64,000 nucleotides of DNA, from the NCBI RefSeq assembly GCF_023953965.1, contig NZ_JAMLIX010000002.1:1-64000 (forward strand). Reading direction: 5' to 3'. This stretch comes from Bosea sp. (in: a-proteobacteria) (GTDB lineage Bacteria; Pseudomonadota; Alphaproteobacteria; Rhizobiales; Beijerinckiaceae). Positions 42,653 through 51,844 of the stretch are shown here, one piece after another. Positions within the stretch are counted from its first letter, which is position 1. Each line of letters opens with the position of its first letter. The notes beneath the pieces were generated by a model that did no database searches, had not been told where the DNA came from, and saw only the letters and a program-made list of their open reading frames with translations. A program made the position numbers and the translations under genes.

Positions 42653-43273
42653 ATGGGCGTCATGAAGATCGGCTCACAATCGCGCATCGGCGGCCGCAGC
42701 TATCTCGACGGGCAATGCCTGATCGCGATGCCGGGCATGGCCGATACGCGCTTCAGCCGCAGCGTGGTCTATGTCTGCGCCCATTCCGAGGACGGGGCGA
42801 TGGGCATCATCGTCAACAAGCCGGCGGGGGCGACGAGCTTTCCCGACCTGCTCGTCCAGCTCGACGTGATTCCCTCCGAGGAGGTGATCCGCCTGCCGAG
42901 CCGGGCCGAGCGCATGCAGGTGCTGCGCGGCGGACCCGTCGAGACCAAGCGCGGCTTTGTCCTGCATACCGCCGATTTCTTCCTCGAATCGGCGACCCTG
43001 CCGATCGACGACGGCATCTGCCTGACGGCGACGCTCGACATCCTGCGCGCCATCGCCACCGGCGGCGGGCCCGAGAACGCGGTCCTGGCGCTGGGCTATG
43101 CCGGCTGGGCGGCCGGCCAGCTCGAGGCCGAGATCCAGTCCAATGGCTGGCTGCATTGCGCCGCCGATCCGGAGCTTCTCTTCGACGAGGTCGTCGAGAC
43201 GAAATACCAGCGCGCGCTCGGCAAGATCGGCATCGACCCGGCGTTTCTATCGCGGGATGCGGGGCACGCCTGA
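42653..43273 (+). CDS. YqgE/AlgH family protein
   Basis: The 206-residue protein matches YqgE/AlgH: YLDGQCLIAMPGMADTRFSRSVVYVCAHSEDGAMGIIVNKP, then LRGGPVETKRGFVLH and ALGYAGWAAGQLEAEIQSNGW. The family is widespread, and its molecular role is unsettled. There is no signal peptide. Start choice is uncertain: ATG 42653 directly follows the truncated repeat and has no clear ribosome site, and ATG 42662 is equally possible. It lies divergent from the DsbD-like gene, with about 200 bp between them. Confidence 0.92.
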   Translation: MGVMKIGSQSRIGGRSYLDGQCLIAMPGMADTRFSRSVVYVCAHSEDGAMGIIVNKPAGATSFPDLLVQLDVIPSEEVIRLPSRAERMQVLRGGPVETKRGFVLHTADFFLESATLPIDDGICLTATLDILRAIATGGGPENAVLALGYAGWAAGQLEAEIQSNGWLHCAADPELLFDEVVETKYQRALGKIGIDPAFLSRDAGHA

Positions 43274-43286
43274 GGGAACCCCATTC

Positions 43287-43326
43287 GTCATTCCGGGTTC
43301 GCGCCTGCGGCGCGCCCCGGAATGAC
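43287..43326. repeat. REP-like palindrome
   Basis: GTCATTCCGGG... and ...CCCCGGAATGAC form an imperfect inverted repeat of about 18 bp per arm around a short loop. The core is shared with the elements at 17115, 40942 and 63882. It lies between the convergent YqgE gene and the GGDEF/EAL gene and could limit read-through. Confidence 0.85.
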
Positions 43327-43355
43327 AGGGGTCTCGAAGCCCTGCGATCAGGTGC

Positions 43356-46300
43356 TTACGCCGCTTCCGTCGCCGCCGCCGCGCCCATCAGGCGGCGCGC
43401 CTCCGCCGCCGTCATCGGCTGGCCGAAGATGTAGCCCTGCGCGTATTGGCAGCCGAGCTGGTAGAGCTCGATCGCATCCGATTCGCTCTCCGCGCCCTCG
43501 GCCACCACGTCCATGGCGAGGTCGGCGGCGAGCTGCACGATCGAACGCAGGATCACCGGCGGGCGGCCATTGCCCATCTGGCGCACGAAGCTCTGGTCGA
43601 TCTTGATCGTGTCGAAGGGGAAGCGCTGGAGATAGGACAGCGAGGAATAGCCCGTTCCGAAATCGTCGAGCGACAGGCCGGCACCGAGATCGCGGATGCG
43701 TTGCAGCATCTGCGCGGCATATTCCGGGTTCTCCATCACCAGGCTCTCGGTGATCTCGAGCTTGAGCGTGCCAGGCAGAACGCGCCTCCGCCCGAGTACG
43801 GTCTTGACGTCGTGCAGGAGGTCGTGGCGCAGCAATTGCCGGCTCGACACGTTGACGCTGGCGAAGATCGGCGGATCGACCTCGAGCGCCGCCTGCCAGG
43901 CTTCCAGCTCGCGCGCCGTCCTGTCCATGACATAGACGCCGAGATCGACGATCAGCCCGGTCTCCTCGGCGATGGCGAGGAAATCCTGCGGCATCAGCCG
44001 GCCCTCGCGCGGATGGTCCCAGCGCACCAGCGCCTCGAAGCCGGCGATGGTGCGGTCCTCCAGCCTGACGATCGGCTGGTACATCACCTGGATCTCGCCG
44101 CGCTCGATCGCCCGGCGCAGGTCGCTTTCGAGCGCGAGCCGGTCGTTGCGGTCGGTGCGCATCGCCGGGACAAAGACCTCGATCTTGTTGCCGCCCTGGC
44201 GCTTGGCATGAGCCATGGCGAGCTCGGCGTTCTTGAGCGCGTCCTCCTTGCGGAAGGCCGGCGCCGGGTCGAACAGGGCAAGCCCGATCGAGGGCGTCAG
44301 CACGATCTCGCGCTCGGCATAGGTGATCGGCGTCGAGACGGCGCGGCGCACCAGTTCCGCCAGCGCCAGGATGCGCTCGGGGTCGCGCTCGGAGACCAGG
44401 ATCATCGCGAAGGTGTCGCCGCCGATGCGGGCGAGCGTGTCCTGCGCCCTGAGCAGCCGGCCCAGCCGCCGCGCCAGCGTCAAGAGGATCGAATCGCCGG
44501 CCGCGAAGCCGACCGATTCGTTGACCTGCTTGAAGCGGTCGACATCGATGACGAGCACGGTCGGGCGGATATTGTCGTCGGCGCGGGTGAAGCCGAAGAT
44601 GGCGCCGAGCCGGTCCTGGAACAGCTTGCGGTTGGGCAGGCCGGTCAGGTTGTCGTGGACGGCGTCGTGCAGGAGCCGCTCCTGCGCGGTGCGCTGCTCG
44701 GTGACGTCGGCGAGCGTGCCGATGACGCGGATGACCTCGCCGTCCGAGCCGATCACCGGCCGCGCCTTGACGTTGACCCAGTGATAGGCGCCGCTCGCGG
44801 CACGCAGGCGCAGGTCGAGATTGAGCTTGCCGCGGCGCTGCTCCAGCACGGCGTCGAGCGTGACGCGGTAGCGGTCGCGGTCGGCGACGTGCATATGCTC
44901 GAGCCAGCGCGCGGCCGAGCCTTCGAGCGCCCCCTTGGCCAGGCCGAGCAGCGTCTCGATCTGCGGCGAGACGAAGACCTTGTCGGAGGAGACGTCCCAG
45001 TCGAAGACGAGGTCGCCCGAGCCCGAGAGCGCCAGCGCCCGCCGTTCCGTGTCCGAGACCAGCCCCTGCGAGATCGCGCCGCCCGCGAAGGCGTGCTGGA
45101 TCACGGTGAAGCCGATCAGGAGCACGATCAGGACGAGCCCGCCGAGCAGGGCCGGCGCGACCAGATCGCGCTGGAACTGCCCGGTCACGGTGAAGCCGGC
45201 CGCCGTCACCCAGACGGCGAGCAGGAACCAGGTCGGGATCAGCATCACCGCGCGCTCGTAGCCATGCGTCGCCAGATGCACGACGAGCACGAAGCCCACC
45301 GCCGCGACGGCGGCGATCGAAATGCGCGCGATGCCCGACGCCATCGGCGCGTCGAAGACGGCAAGCCCGATCAGACCGGCAAGCCCGAGGATCCAGATCG
45401 CCGTGACATGGCCGTAGCGCACATGCCAGCGTTGCAGGTTGAGATAGGCGAAGAGGAAGACGAGCAGCGTCGCCGCCAGCACCACCTCGGCGCCGGCGCG
45501 ATATATGCGCTCGATCTGCGGCGTCAGCGGGAACAATCGCTGGAAGAAGCCGAAATCGAGGCCGGCATAGGCCAGGACCGCCCAGGCCAGCGCCGCCGCC
45601 GCCGGGAAGATCACCGCGCCCTTGACCACGAAGATGATGGTCAAAAACAGCGCGAGCAACCCGGCGATGCCGATGATGATGCCCTTGTAGAGGGTGAGCC
45701 CGTTGGTCTTCTGCCGGTAGGCGTCCGCATCGTAGAGATAGAGCTGGGGCAGGTTGGGCGATTTCAGCTCCGCGACGAAGGTGACCGTCGTGCCCGGATC
45801 GAGCGTGATCAGGAAGACGTCGGCGTCGGGGCTCGCCTCGCGCTCGGGCGAGAGGCCCTGGCTCGCGGTTACCGCCTCGATGCGCCTGTCGCCGAGATCG
45901 GGCCAGATCACGCCAGAGCCGATCAGCCTGTGGAAGGGCGCGACCAGGAGCCGGTCGATCTGCTCGTCGGAATCGTTGGTCAGCGCGAAGACGATCCAGT
46001 CGGGCCTCGCGCCCGCCTCGCGGGCCTTGACGGCGATGCGCCTGACGATGCCGTCCGGCCCCGGCGCGGTCGAGATCTGGATGACGTCGCCGTCGGATTT
46101 GTTGCGCTCGACGATATGGGTCAGGTCGATCACAGGGGCATCGACCGGCACGCGCGCCGCTTCCACGGCAAGCGCCGGTGCGACAGCCGCCAGACAGAAC
46201 CAGATGGCAAGCCCGACCACGGTAAGGCCGATCCGGAAGAGGCGCGCAAGGTTGGACAAGCTGTGCTCGGCTATCAGGCGGGAGGCGGTGATGCGGTGTT

Positions 46301-46373
46301 CGCTGAGAAGCCCTACCGGCCGCTCGTGGCGAGGGCAAGGCCGGGCGAGGCCGTGGTCGACCGCCGCGGTCAC
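43356..46373 (-). CDS. GGDEF-EAL membrane protein (degenerate GGDEF, intact EAL)
   Basis: The 1005-residue c-di-GMP signalling protein has one hydrophobic segment at about 48-70 and a periplasmic sensory region at about 70-225. About seven membrane segments follow (about 228-450), as in 7TMR-DISM proteins. A PAS domain comes next (about 455-565), then GGDEF (about 570-730) and EAL (about 750-990). The cyclase motif is GGDTF at residues 651-655 rather than GG(D/E)EF, so cyclase activity is probably lost. The EAL site is complete: GFEALVRW (E780), LEITES, DDFGTGYSSL and KIDQSFV. I predict a phosphodiesterase with a regulatory GGDEF. The GTG start overlaps the stop of the upstream GNAT gene (GTGA). 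Confidence 0.93.
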   Translation of the reverse strand: MTAAVDHGLARPCPRHERPVGLLSEHRITASRLIAEHSLSNLARLFRIGLTVVGLAIWFCLAAVAPALAVEAARVPVDAPVIDLTHIVERNKSDGDVIQISTAPGPDGIVRRIAVKAREAGARPDWIVFALTNDSDEQIDRLLVAPFHRLIGSGVIWPDLGDRRIEAVTASQGLSPEREASPDADVFLITLDPGTTVTFVAELKSPNLPQLYLYDADAYRQKTNGLTLYKGIIIGIAGLLALFLTIIFVVKGAVIFPAAAALAWAVLAYAGLDFGFFQRLFPLTPQIERIYRAGAEVVLAATLLVFLFAYLNLQRWHVRYGHVTAIWILGLAGLIGLAVFDAPMASGIARISIAAVAAVGFVLVVHLATHGYERAVMLIPTWFLLAVWVTAAGFTVTGQFQRDLVAPALLGGLVLIVLLIGFTVIQHAFAGGAISQGLVSDTERRALALSGSGDLVFDWDVSSDKVFVSPQIETLLGLAKGALEGSAARWLEHMHVADRDRYRVTLDAVLEQRRGKLNLDLRLRAASGAYHWVNVKARPVIGSDGEVIRVIGTLADVTEQRTAQERLLHDAVHDNLTGLPNRKLFQDRLGAIFGFTRADDNIRPTVLVIDVDRFKQVNESVGFAAGDSILLTLARRLGRLLRAQDTLARIGGDTFAMILVSERDPERILALAELVRRAVSTPITYAEREIVLTPSIGLALFDPAPAFRKEDALKNAELAMAHAKRQGGNKIEVFVPAMRTDRNDRLALESDLRRAIERGEIQVMYQPIVRLEDRTIAGFEALVRWDHPREGRLMPQDFLAIAEETGLIVDLGVYVMDRTARELEAWQAALEVDPPIFASVNVSSRQLLRHDLLHDVKTVLGRRRVLPGTLKLEITESLVMENPEYAAQMLQRIRDLGAGLSLDDFGTGYSSLSYLQRFPFDTIKIDQSFVRQMGNGRPPVILRSIVQLAADLAMDVVAEGAESESDAIELYQLGCQYAQGYIFGQPMTAAEARRLMGAAAATEAA

Positions 46374-46969
46374 GGCCTCGCTCCGGGCAGCGTGTCGCTG
46401 GAGAGCACGGCATAGAGCAGGTGATCGGCCCAGTTGCCGTCGATCCTGAGATAGGCGCGCGCCAGCCCCTCGCTCCGGAAGCCGACCCGCTCGAGCAGCC
46501 GCCGCGACGGCTGGTTATGCGGCAGGCAGGCCGCCTCGACGCGATGCAGGGCGAGGTCGGAAAAGGCGAAGCGCACGGCCCCGCGCACGGCTTCCGTCAT
46601 ATGGCCCTTGCCGGCATGGCGCTGCCCCATCCAGTAGCCGAGCGTTGAGGCCTGCGCGACGCCGCGCCGGATCAGCCCGAGCGTCAGCCCGACGAGGAGC
46701 GCGTCGGTGTGCGCGTCGAAGATGAAGAGCGAGTAGGCTTCGTCGGCTGCGATCTCGCGCTCCGCGCGCTTGGCGCGCAGGCGGAACGAGGCGCGCGTCA
46801 GGTCGTCCTCGTTCCAGCTCGGCTCCCAGGGCGTCAGGAACGCCCGGCTTTCCGTGCGCAGCGCCGCCCAGGCCGTATGGTCGCCGGCCTGGGGCGCGCG
46901 CAGATAGAGGTTTTGCGTCCGGATCAGCGGGCGGCTCGGCGGCTCGCTCGGGAAACGGAACAGCGCCAT
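46370..46969 (-). CDS. GNAT acetyltransferase, RimJ-like
   Basis: The 199-residue protein follows the ribosomal-protein/alanine N-acetyltransferase pattern: LIRTQNLYLRAPQAGDHTAWAALR, then LTLGLIRRGVAQASTLGYWMGQRHAGKGHMTEAVRGAVRFAF and RVEAACLPHNQPSRRLLERVGFRSEG. These are the RimJ/RimL blocks, but the protein substrate cannot be read from the sequence. The gene lies 6 bp after the M16 peptidase stop, and its stop overlaps the next start, so it belongs to a translationally coupled string. Confidence 0.93.
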   Translation of the reverse strand: MALFRFPSEPPSRPLIRTQNLYLRAPQAGDHTAWAALRTESRAFLTPWEPSWNEDDLTRASFRLRAKRAEREIAADEAYSLFIFDAHTDALLVGLTLGLIRRGVAQASTLGYWMGQRHAGKGHMTEAVRGAVRFAFSDLALHRVEAACLPHNQPSRRLLERVGFRSEGLARAYLRIDGNWADHLLYAVLSSDTLPGARP

Positions 46970-46975
46970 CGCGGC

Positions 46976-48277
46976 TCAATCCGCGGCCCGTGTCGCCTGG
47001 CGCAGGCGCTTGGCCGGCGGCAGGCCGTGGACCGGGCCGACGGCCGCGATCGTCGGCTGGTGGCCGAGCAGCGAGCGGCCGGCGGCGCGCACGTCCTCGA
47101 GCGTCACGGCATCGAGCCGCGCGGCGAGCTCCTCGCGCGGGATCGCCCGGTTAAACAGCAGCACCTGCCGCGCCATCTGCTCCAGCTTGCCGCCGGGGCT
47201 TTCCAGCGAAGCCAGGAGCCCGACCTTCATCTGGGCGCGGGCGCGGGCGACCTCGACCTCGCTGACGTCCTCCGCCGCCTGCCTGAGGCAGCCGAGCGCG
47301 ACCTCGATCAGCTCGCCGGCATCCTCCGGCGCGGTGCCGGCCCCGATGCCGAAGACGCCGCAATCGGAGAAGGGCCAGTGGAAGGCGTCGATGGCATAGG
47401 CGAGGCCGCGCTGCTCGCGCACCTCCTGGAACAGCCGCGACGACAGCCCGCCGCCGAGCACGGAAGCGAAGATCTGGAGCGGGTAATGCGCGCCCTGCGC
47501 GAAGGGCAGGCCGGGCAGGCCGAGGACGAGGTGGACCTGCTCCTCGTCGCTGCCGATCCGCGCCTCGCCGCCGCGATAGGCGCCGGTCTCGCGGATGAAG
47601 GGCTCGGCCGGTTTAGCCGGCAGCGTCGACAGGTGCTCGCGGGCGAGCGCGACGAGCTCCTCATGGTCGACGGCGCCCGACGCCGCGAGCACGATGTTGC
47701 CGGCGTGATAATGCCGCGCGAGATAGGCGCGGATCGCGGCCGGGGTGAAGCCTTTCACCGTCTTGGCGGTGCCGAGGATCGGCCGGCCGATCGGCTGGTC
47801 CGGGAAGGCCGCCTGCAGGAAGCGGTCATAGACGAGGTCGTCCGGCGTGTCCTGCACCGCCGAGATTTCCTGCAGGATCACGCCCTTCTCGCGCTTCAGT
47901 TCCTCGCCGGTCAGGGAAGGGGAGGTGACGATGTCGGCGAGGATGTCGACGGCGAGGCCGAGATCCGAGCCGAGCACGCGGGCGGTGTAGCAGGTATATT
48001 CGACGCTTGTCGCGGCATTGAGATCGCCGCCGACGCTTTCGATCTCCTCGGCGATCTGGAGCGCGCTGCGCTTGCCCGTGCCCTTGAACGCCATGTGCTC
48101 GAGCAGATGGGCGAGCCCGTGCTCGTTCGGCAATTCGTCGCGCGCGCCGGCCCCGATCCACAGGCCGAGCGAGACGGTCGCGGCATGGTCCATGCGCTGC
48201 GAGACGATGCGCAGACCCGACGGCAGCGTGGTCAGCGCCACGTCGGGGTCGTGCAGCCCTTGCGGTCCGGCGTTCAC
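46976..48277 (-). CDS. M16 zinc metallopeptidase (processing-peptidase-like)
   Basis: The 433-residue single-chain M16 protein has the zinc motif H57-LLE-H61 in GLAHLLEHMAFKGT and a downstream EELKREKGVILQEI glutamate. The C-terminal signature is EVREQRGLAYAIDAFHW. It closely resembles the beta subunit of mitochondrial processing peptidase. The GTG start at 48277 overlaps the thrC stop (GTGA), which decides it; a longer frame shadows thrC. Known alphaproteobacterial members sit downstream of thrC in the same way. It is a third M16 gene in the window, separate from the pair at 10053-12666. Confidence 0.94.
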   Translation of the reverse strand: MNAGPQGLHDPDVALTTLPSGLRIVSQRMDHAATVSLGLWIGAGARDELPNEHGLAHLLEHMAFKGTGKRSALQIAEEIESVGGDLNAATSVEYTCYTARVLGSDLGLAVDILADIVTSPSLTGEELKREKGVILQEISAVQDTPDDLVYDRFLQAAFPDQPIGRPILGTAKTVKGFTPAAIRAYLARHYHAGNIVLAASGAVDHEELVALAREHLSTLPAKPAEPFIRETGAYRGGEARIGSDEEQVHLVLGLPGLPFAQGAHYPLQIFASVLGGGLSSRLFQEVREQRGLAYAIDAFHWPFSDCGVFGIGAGTAPEDAGELIEVALGCLRQAAEDVSEVEVARARAQMKVGLLASLESPGGKLEQMARQVLLFNRAIPREELAARLDAVTLEDVRAAGRSLLGHQPTIAAVGPVHGLPPAKRLRQATRAAD

Positions 48278-49689
48278 GCCGCCGCTCCGCGCACCGCTCG
48301 CGCATGCTGGCGCACGAAGGCCTCGACCTTGCCAAGATCGTTCGGCAACAGCGTCAGGCGCTCCTTGCGCTCCATCAGGTCGCTGAGATGGGCCGGCAGC
48401 GCGGGCGTGACCCCGCTCGCCGCCTTCACCGCCGCCGGGAACTTGGCCGGATGGGCCGTGCCGAGCACGATCATCGGCGTGGCGGGATCGCGCTTCAGCG
48501 CCCGCCGGGCGGCGCCGACGCCGATCGCGGTATGCGGATCGATGAGATAGCCGGCCTCGGTCCAGCATCTCGTGATCTCGGCCGAGACCTCGTCCTCGCC
48601 GAGCGCCGCGGCGTCGAACTCGCCGCGGATGCGGGCGAGTGGCTCCTCCGCGATCGCGAAGCGGCCCGATTGCTGGAGCGACTGCATCAGCCGGCGGACG
48701 GTGGCGCCGTCGCGGCCATGCGCCTCGAACAGCAGCCGCTCGAAATTAGAGGAGATCTGGATGTCCATCGAGGGCGAGGTCGTCGCCGCCACGCCGCGCA
48801 TCTCATAGGCGCCGGTTTGAAGCGTGCGCGCCAGGATGTCGTTGCTGTTGGTCGCGATGATCAGCCGCTCGATCGGCAGCCCCATGCGCTTGGCGACCCA
48901 GCCGGCGAGGATATCGCCGAAATTGCCGGTGGGCACGCTGAAGGAGACCCGGCGGCCCGGCCCGCCGAGCGAGACCGCAGCCGTGAAATAATACACGACC
49001 TGCGCGGCGATGCGCGCCCAGTTGATCGAGTTGACGCCCGACAGCCCGAGCTCGTCGCGGAAGGCGTGATGGTTGAACATCGCCTTCACCAGGTTCTGGC
49101 AGTCGTCGAAGGTGCCCTCGACCGCGATGGCGTGGACATTGTCCGCTGCGACCGTCGTCATCTGCCGGCGCTGCACCTCGGAGACGCGCCCCTCGGGGTA
49201 GAGGATGAAGACATCGACGCTCTTCAGCCCCTTGAAGGCGTCGATCGCCGCCCCGCCGGTATCGCCCGAGGTCGCGCCGACGATGGTGGCGCGCTGGCCG
49301 CGCTGGCCGAGCACATGGTCCATCAGCCGCCCGAGCAGCTGCATCGCCACGTCCTTGAAGGCGAGCGTCGGGCCGTGGAACAGCTCGAGCACGAAGAGAT
49401 TGTCGCCGATCTGCGTCAGCGGGCAGACGGCCGGATGGCGGAAGCCGGCATAGGCATCGCGGACCATGCCGGAAAGCGCCGCGCTTTCGATATCGCCGTC
49501 GCTGAGCAGCCCGAGCACGCGCTCGGCGACCGCCGCATAGGGCCTGCCGGCGAAACCGGCGATCTCCGCGGCTGAAAGCGCAGGCCAGCTCTCGGGCAGG
49601 TAGAGCCCGCCGTCGCGGGCAAGCCCCGCCAGGAGCGCGTCGGAAAAGCTGAGCGCCGGGGCTTCCCCCCGGGTGGAGACATGCAGCAC
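48274..49689 (-). CDS. thrC: Threonine synthase
   Basis: The 471-residue PLP enzyme converts O-phosphohomoserine to threonine. The start GTG at 49689 gives the family opening LHVSTRGEAP and has GAGG eight bases upstream. The PLP lysine is K112 in HGPTLAFKDVAMQL. Other motifs are GATSGDTGGAAIDAF (phosphate loop), FDDCQNLVKAMF and PTGNFGDILAGW. It is about 70 bp from surf1 upstream and coupled to the M16 gene downstream. Confidence 0.96.
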   Translation of the reverse strand: MLHVSTRGEAPALSFSDALLAGLARDGGLYLPESWPALSAAEIAGFAGRPYAAVAERVLGLLSDGDIESAALSGMVRDAYAGFRHPAVCPLTQIGDNLFVLELFHGPTLAFKDVAMQLLGRLMDHVLGQRGQRATIVGATSGDTGGAAIDAFKGLKSVDVFILYPEGRVSEVQRRQMTTVAADNVHAIAVEGTFDDCQNLVKAMFNHHAFRDELGLSGVNSINWARIAAQVVYYFTAAVSLGGPGRRVSFSVPTGNFGDILAGWVAKRMGLPIERLIIATNSNDILARTLQTGAYEMRGVAATTSPSMDIQISSNFERLLFEAHGRDGATVRRLMQSLQQSGRFAIAEEPLARIRGEFDAAALGEDEVSAEITRCWTEAGYLIDPHTAIGVGAARRALKRDPATPMIVLGTAHPAKFPAAVKAASGVTPALPAHLSDLMERKERLTLLPNDLGKVEAFVRQHARAVRGAAA

Positions 49690-49758
49690 GGTCGTGGCCT
49701 CGATAGTCTTTCCCGATGCTATAGGCCGCTCCGGCGCATTCGGCAAAACCGTCGGGCG

Positions 49759-50511
49759 TCAGTGCGCGGCCGGGCCCCGCCGCGCCTGCCACGCGAAGGC
49801 CGCGAACACGCCGATGAGCGTCAGCGCCAGCCCGAACCAGGTCAGCGCATATTGCAGGTGGTTGTCGGGCACGCGCGCGATCAGCTCGCCGACATCGACG
49901 CCGGCCGGCGGCGTCAGCCCGTCGCCCTCGCGGGCGGCCTCCAGATAGAACGGCGCCGGCGGCTGGCCGAGCGCGGCGGCGATCGCGGCTGGATCGCGCG
50001 TGTAGAATTCGCGGATCGCCGGCAGGTCCTCGGGCGTGAAGCTGTTGCGCGCCTCCGGCGCCCGCAGGAAGCCGGTGACGGTGTCGGCGCCGCTCAACGG
50101 GCCGATCTGGCCGAGCCGCTCTTCCGGCACGAAGCCGCGATTGACGAGGATGACGCCGCCATCCTCCAGCCGGAAAGCCTGGAAGATCCAGCGCCCGAAG
50201 CCGGAAAGCCCGCGCGAGCCGGGCGGGCCGGCGCCGATCGTGGTGCGCACGCCGGCGATCTTGTCGTCGATATAACGGCCCTTCGCCACGACATGGGCGA
50301 GATCGAGCGCGGCGGCATCGAGCTTTCCCCAGTCGGAGCTGGGCGGCATCGGGGCCGGCGCGCCCGCTGCCTCGCGCTGCAGGCGTTCGAGATAGGCGTG
50401 CTTCTCGCCCATCCGCTGAAGCTGCCAGATGCCGAGCCCGCACAGGATGAGCACTCCGATGATGGTCGCGAGCGTCGGCAGCAGCAATCCGGGCTTGCGG
50501 GTGGCGGTCAC
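49759..50511 (-). CDS. SURF1-family cytochrome c oxidase assembly protein
   Basis: The 250-residue inner-membrane protein has two transmembrane helices (about 9-30 and 222-242) flanking a periplasmic domain. The family blocks GIWQLQRMGEKHAYLERL, VLVNRGFVPEE and PDNHLQYALTWFGLAL are clear. SURF1 inserts or stabilises heme a in the oxidase. The GTG start at 50511 overlaps the DUF983 stop (GTGA). The gene belongs to the cta cluster and lies before thrC, as in many alphaproteobacteria. Confidence 0.93.
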   Translation of the reverse strand: MTATRKPGLLLPTLATIIGVLILCGLGIWQLQRMGEKHAYLERLQREAAGAPAPMPPSSDWGKLDAAALDLAHVVAKGRYIDDKIAGVRTTIGAGPPGSRGLSGFGRWIFQAFRLEDGGVILVNRGFVPEERLGQIGPLSGADTVTGFLRAPEARNSFTPEDLPAIREFYTRDPAAIAAALGQPPAPFYLEAAREGDGLTPPAGVDVGELIARVPDNHLQYALTWFGLALTLIGVFAAFAWQARRGPAAH

Positions 50512-50882
50512 GTCTGGCGCCTGCCTTCCTCGGCCTTGTTGGCATATTGCAGCGCGATCGCCAGCCCCTTCATCGGCCTGAGCAGGCCAAGGCTGAGAAC
50601 GAGCGCCAGCGGCAGCCACATCAGCATGTGCAGCCAGATCGGCGGCTCATAGGCGATCTCGACGTAAAGCGCCAGGCCCAGCACGATGAAGCCGGCGATC
50701 AGCATGATGAAGACCGCCGGGCCATCGGCCGAATCGGCGAAGGCGTAATCGAGCCCGCAGGCGCTGCATCGAGGCTTGAGCTTGAGGAAGCCGTCGAACA
50801 GCCGGCCTTCGCCGCAGCGCGGGCAGCGCCCGGAAAGCCCCGTCGACCAGGGCGGGGCAGGGGTGGGTTCAGGACCGGCCAT
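50508..50882 (-). CDS. DUF983 domain-containing membrane protein
   Basis: The 124-residue protein opens with a zinc-ribbon-like pair: GRCPRCGEGRLFDGFLKLKPRCSACGLDY. Two transmembrane helices follow (about 57-77 and 82-102), ending in LRPMKGLAIALQYANKAEEG. These are the features of DUF983, found next to ctaE and surf1. Its role is probably in oxidase biogenesis, inferred only from context. A hairpin at 50901-50924 lies just upstream. Confidence 0.9.
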   Translation of the reverse strand: MAGPEPTPAPPWSTGLSGRCPRCGEGRLFDGFLKLKPRCSACGLDYAFADSADGPAVFIMLIAGFIVLGLALYVEIAYEPPIWLHMLMWLPLALVLSLGLLRPMKGLAIALQYANKAEEGRRQT

Positions 50883-50900
50883 GACAGCCTCCGAAGCAGG

Positions 50901-50924
50901 AAAGGCGGCCTCACGGCCGCCTTT
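50901..50924 (-). terminator. Hairpin between ctaE and DUF983, possible partial terminator
   Basis: A perfect 10-bp stem (AAAGGCGGCC with GGCCGCCTTT, loop of 4) sits between the ctaE stop and the DUF983 start. On the minus strand the 3' arm ends in TTT but no longer T-run follows, so termination is likely partial or replaced by RNA processing. Confidence 0.55.
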
Positions 50925-50951
50925 CGTCAGGTGATAGCGGCGGGTGCGGCT

Positions 50952-51815
50952 TCAGTGCCCGGCGCCCACATGCGCACCGGCGCCCCAGACGTAGATCGCG
51001 AAGAACAGGAACAGCCAGACCACGTCGACGAAGTGCCAGTACCAGGCGGCGAACTCGAAGCCGAGATGCTGGTCCGGCTTGAAGTGGCCGAGATAGGCAC
51101 GGTAAAGACAGACGGTCAGGAAGATCGTGCCGATCAGGACGTGAAAGCCGTGGAAGCCCGTCGCCATGAAGAAGGTGGCGCCATAGATGTTGCCGCTGAA
51201 GCCGAAGGTGGCGTGCGAGTACTCGTAAATCTGGCAGATCGTGAACAGCGTGCCGAGGATCACGGTCAGCCACAGGCCCTGCTTCAGCCCGGCGCGATCG
51301 TTGTTGATCAGGGCGTGATGCGCCCAGGTCACGGTCGTGCCCGAGGTCAGCAGGATCAGCGTGTTGAGCAGCGGCAGGTGCCAGGGATCGAAGGTCTCGA
51401 TGCCCTTCGGCGGCCAGTGCCCGCCGGTGAAGTCGTAGCGGAGGAAGTTGATCTCCTCGCCGGCGAAGAGGCTCGCGTCGAAATAGGCCCAGAACCAGGC
51501 GACGAAGAACATCACCTCGGAGGCGATGAACATGATCATGCCGTAGCGGTGATGGAGCTGGACGACGCGGGTGTGGTGGCCTTCCTTCTCGGCCTCGCGC
51601 ACCACGTCCATCCACCAGGAGAGCATGGTGTAGAGCACGCCGATCACGCCCGTCCCGAAGACCAGCGGGCCGATATGCATACCGCCCAGCGGCAGCGCCT
51701 TCATCCACATCACCGCGCCGATCGCCATGATCGTCGCGCTCGCCGCGCCGACGAGCGGCCACGGGCTCGGATCGACGAGGTGGTAGTCGTGGTGCTTCGT
51801 ATGGGCCCCGGCCAT
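50952..51815 (-). CDS. ctaE: Cytochrome c oxidase subunit III
   Basis: The 287-residue subunit of the aa3-type oxidase has seven predicted membrane helices. It begins HTKHHDYHLVDPSPWPLVGAASA. The characteristic blocks are VMFFVAWFWAYFDASLF, HALINNDRAGLKQGLW, GFHGFHVLIGTIFL and AAWYWHFVDVVWLFLF. It supports proton uptake and stability of subunit I. It is the last of the structural genes in the order ctaC-D-B-(small)-G-E. Confidence 0.96.
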   Translation of the reverse strand: MAGAHTKHHDYHLVDPSPWPLVGAASATIMAIGAVMWMKALPLGGMHIGPLVFGTGVIGVLYTMLSWWMDVVREAEKEGHHTRVVQLHHRYGMIMFIASEVMFFVAWFWAYFDASLFAGEEINFLRYDFTGGHWPPKGIETFDPWHLPLLNTLILLTSGTTVTWAHHALINNDRAGLKQGLWLTVILGTLFTICQIYEYSHATFGFSGNIYGATFFMATGFHGFHVLIGTIFLTVCLYRAYLGHFKPDQHLGFEFAAWYWHFVDVVWLFLFFAIYVWGAGAHVGAGH

Positions 51816-51844
51816 CGTGTTCAGTCTCCGCCTACGGCTTTTTT

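Noticed and set aside
43446..46415. Plus-strand open frame of 989 codons
   Set aside because: Antisense to the GGDEF/EAL gene, whose motifs are unambiguous. The product is Asp/Arg/Gly-rich noise.
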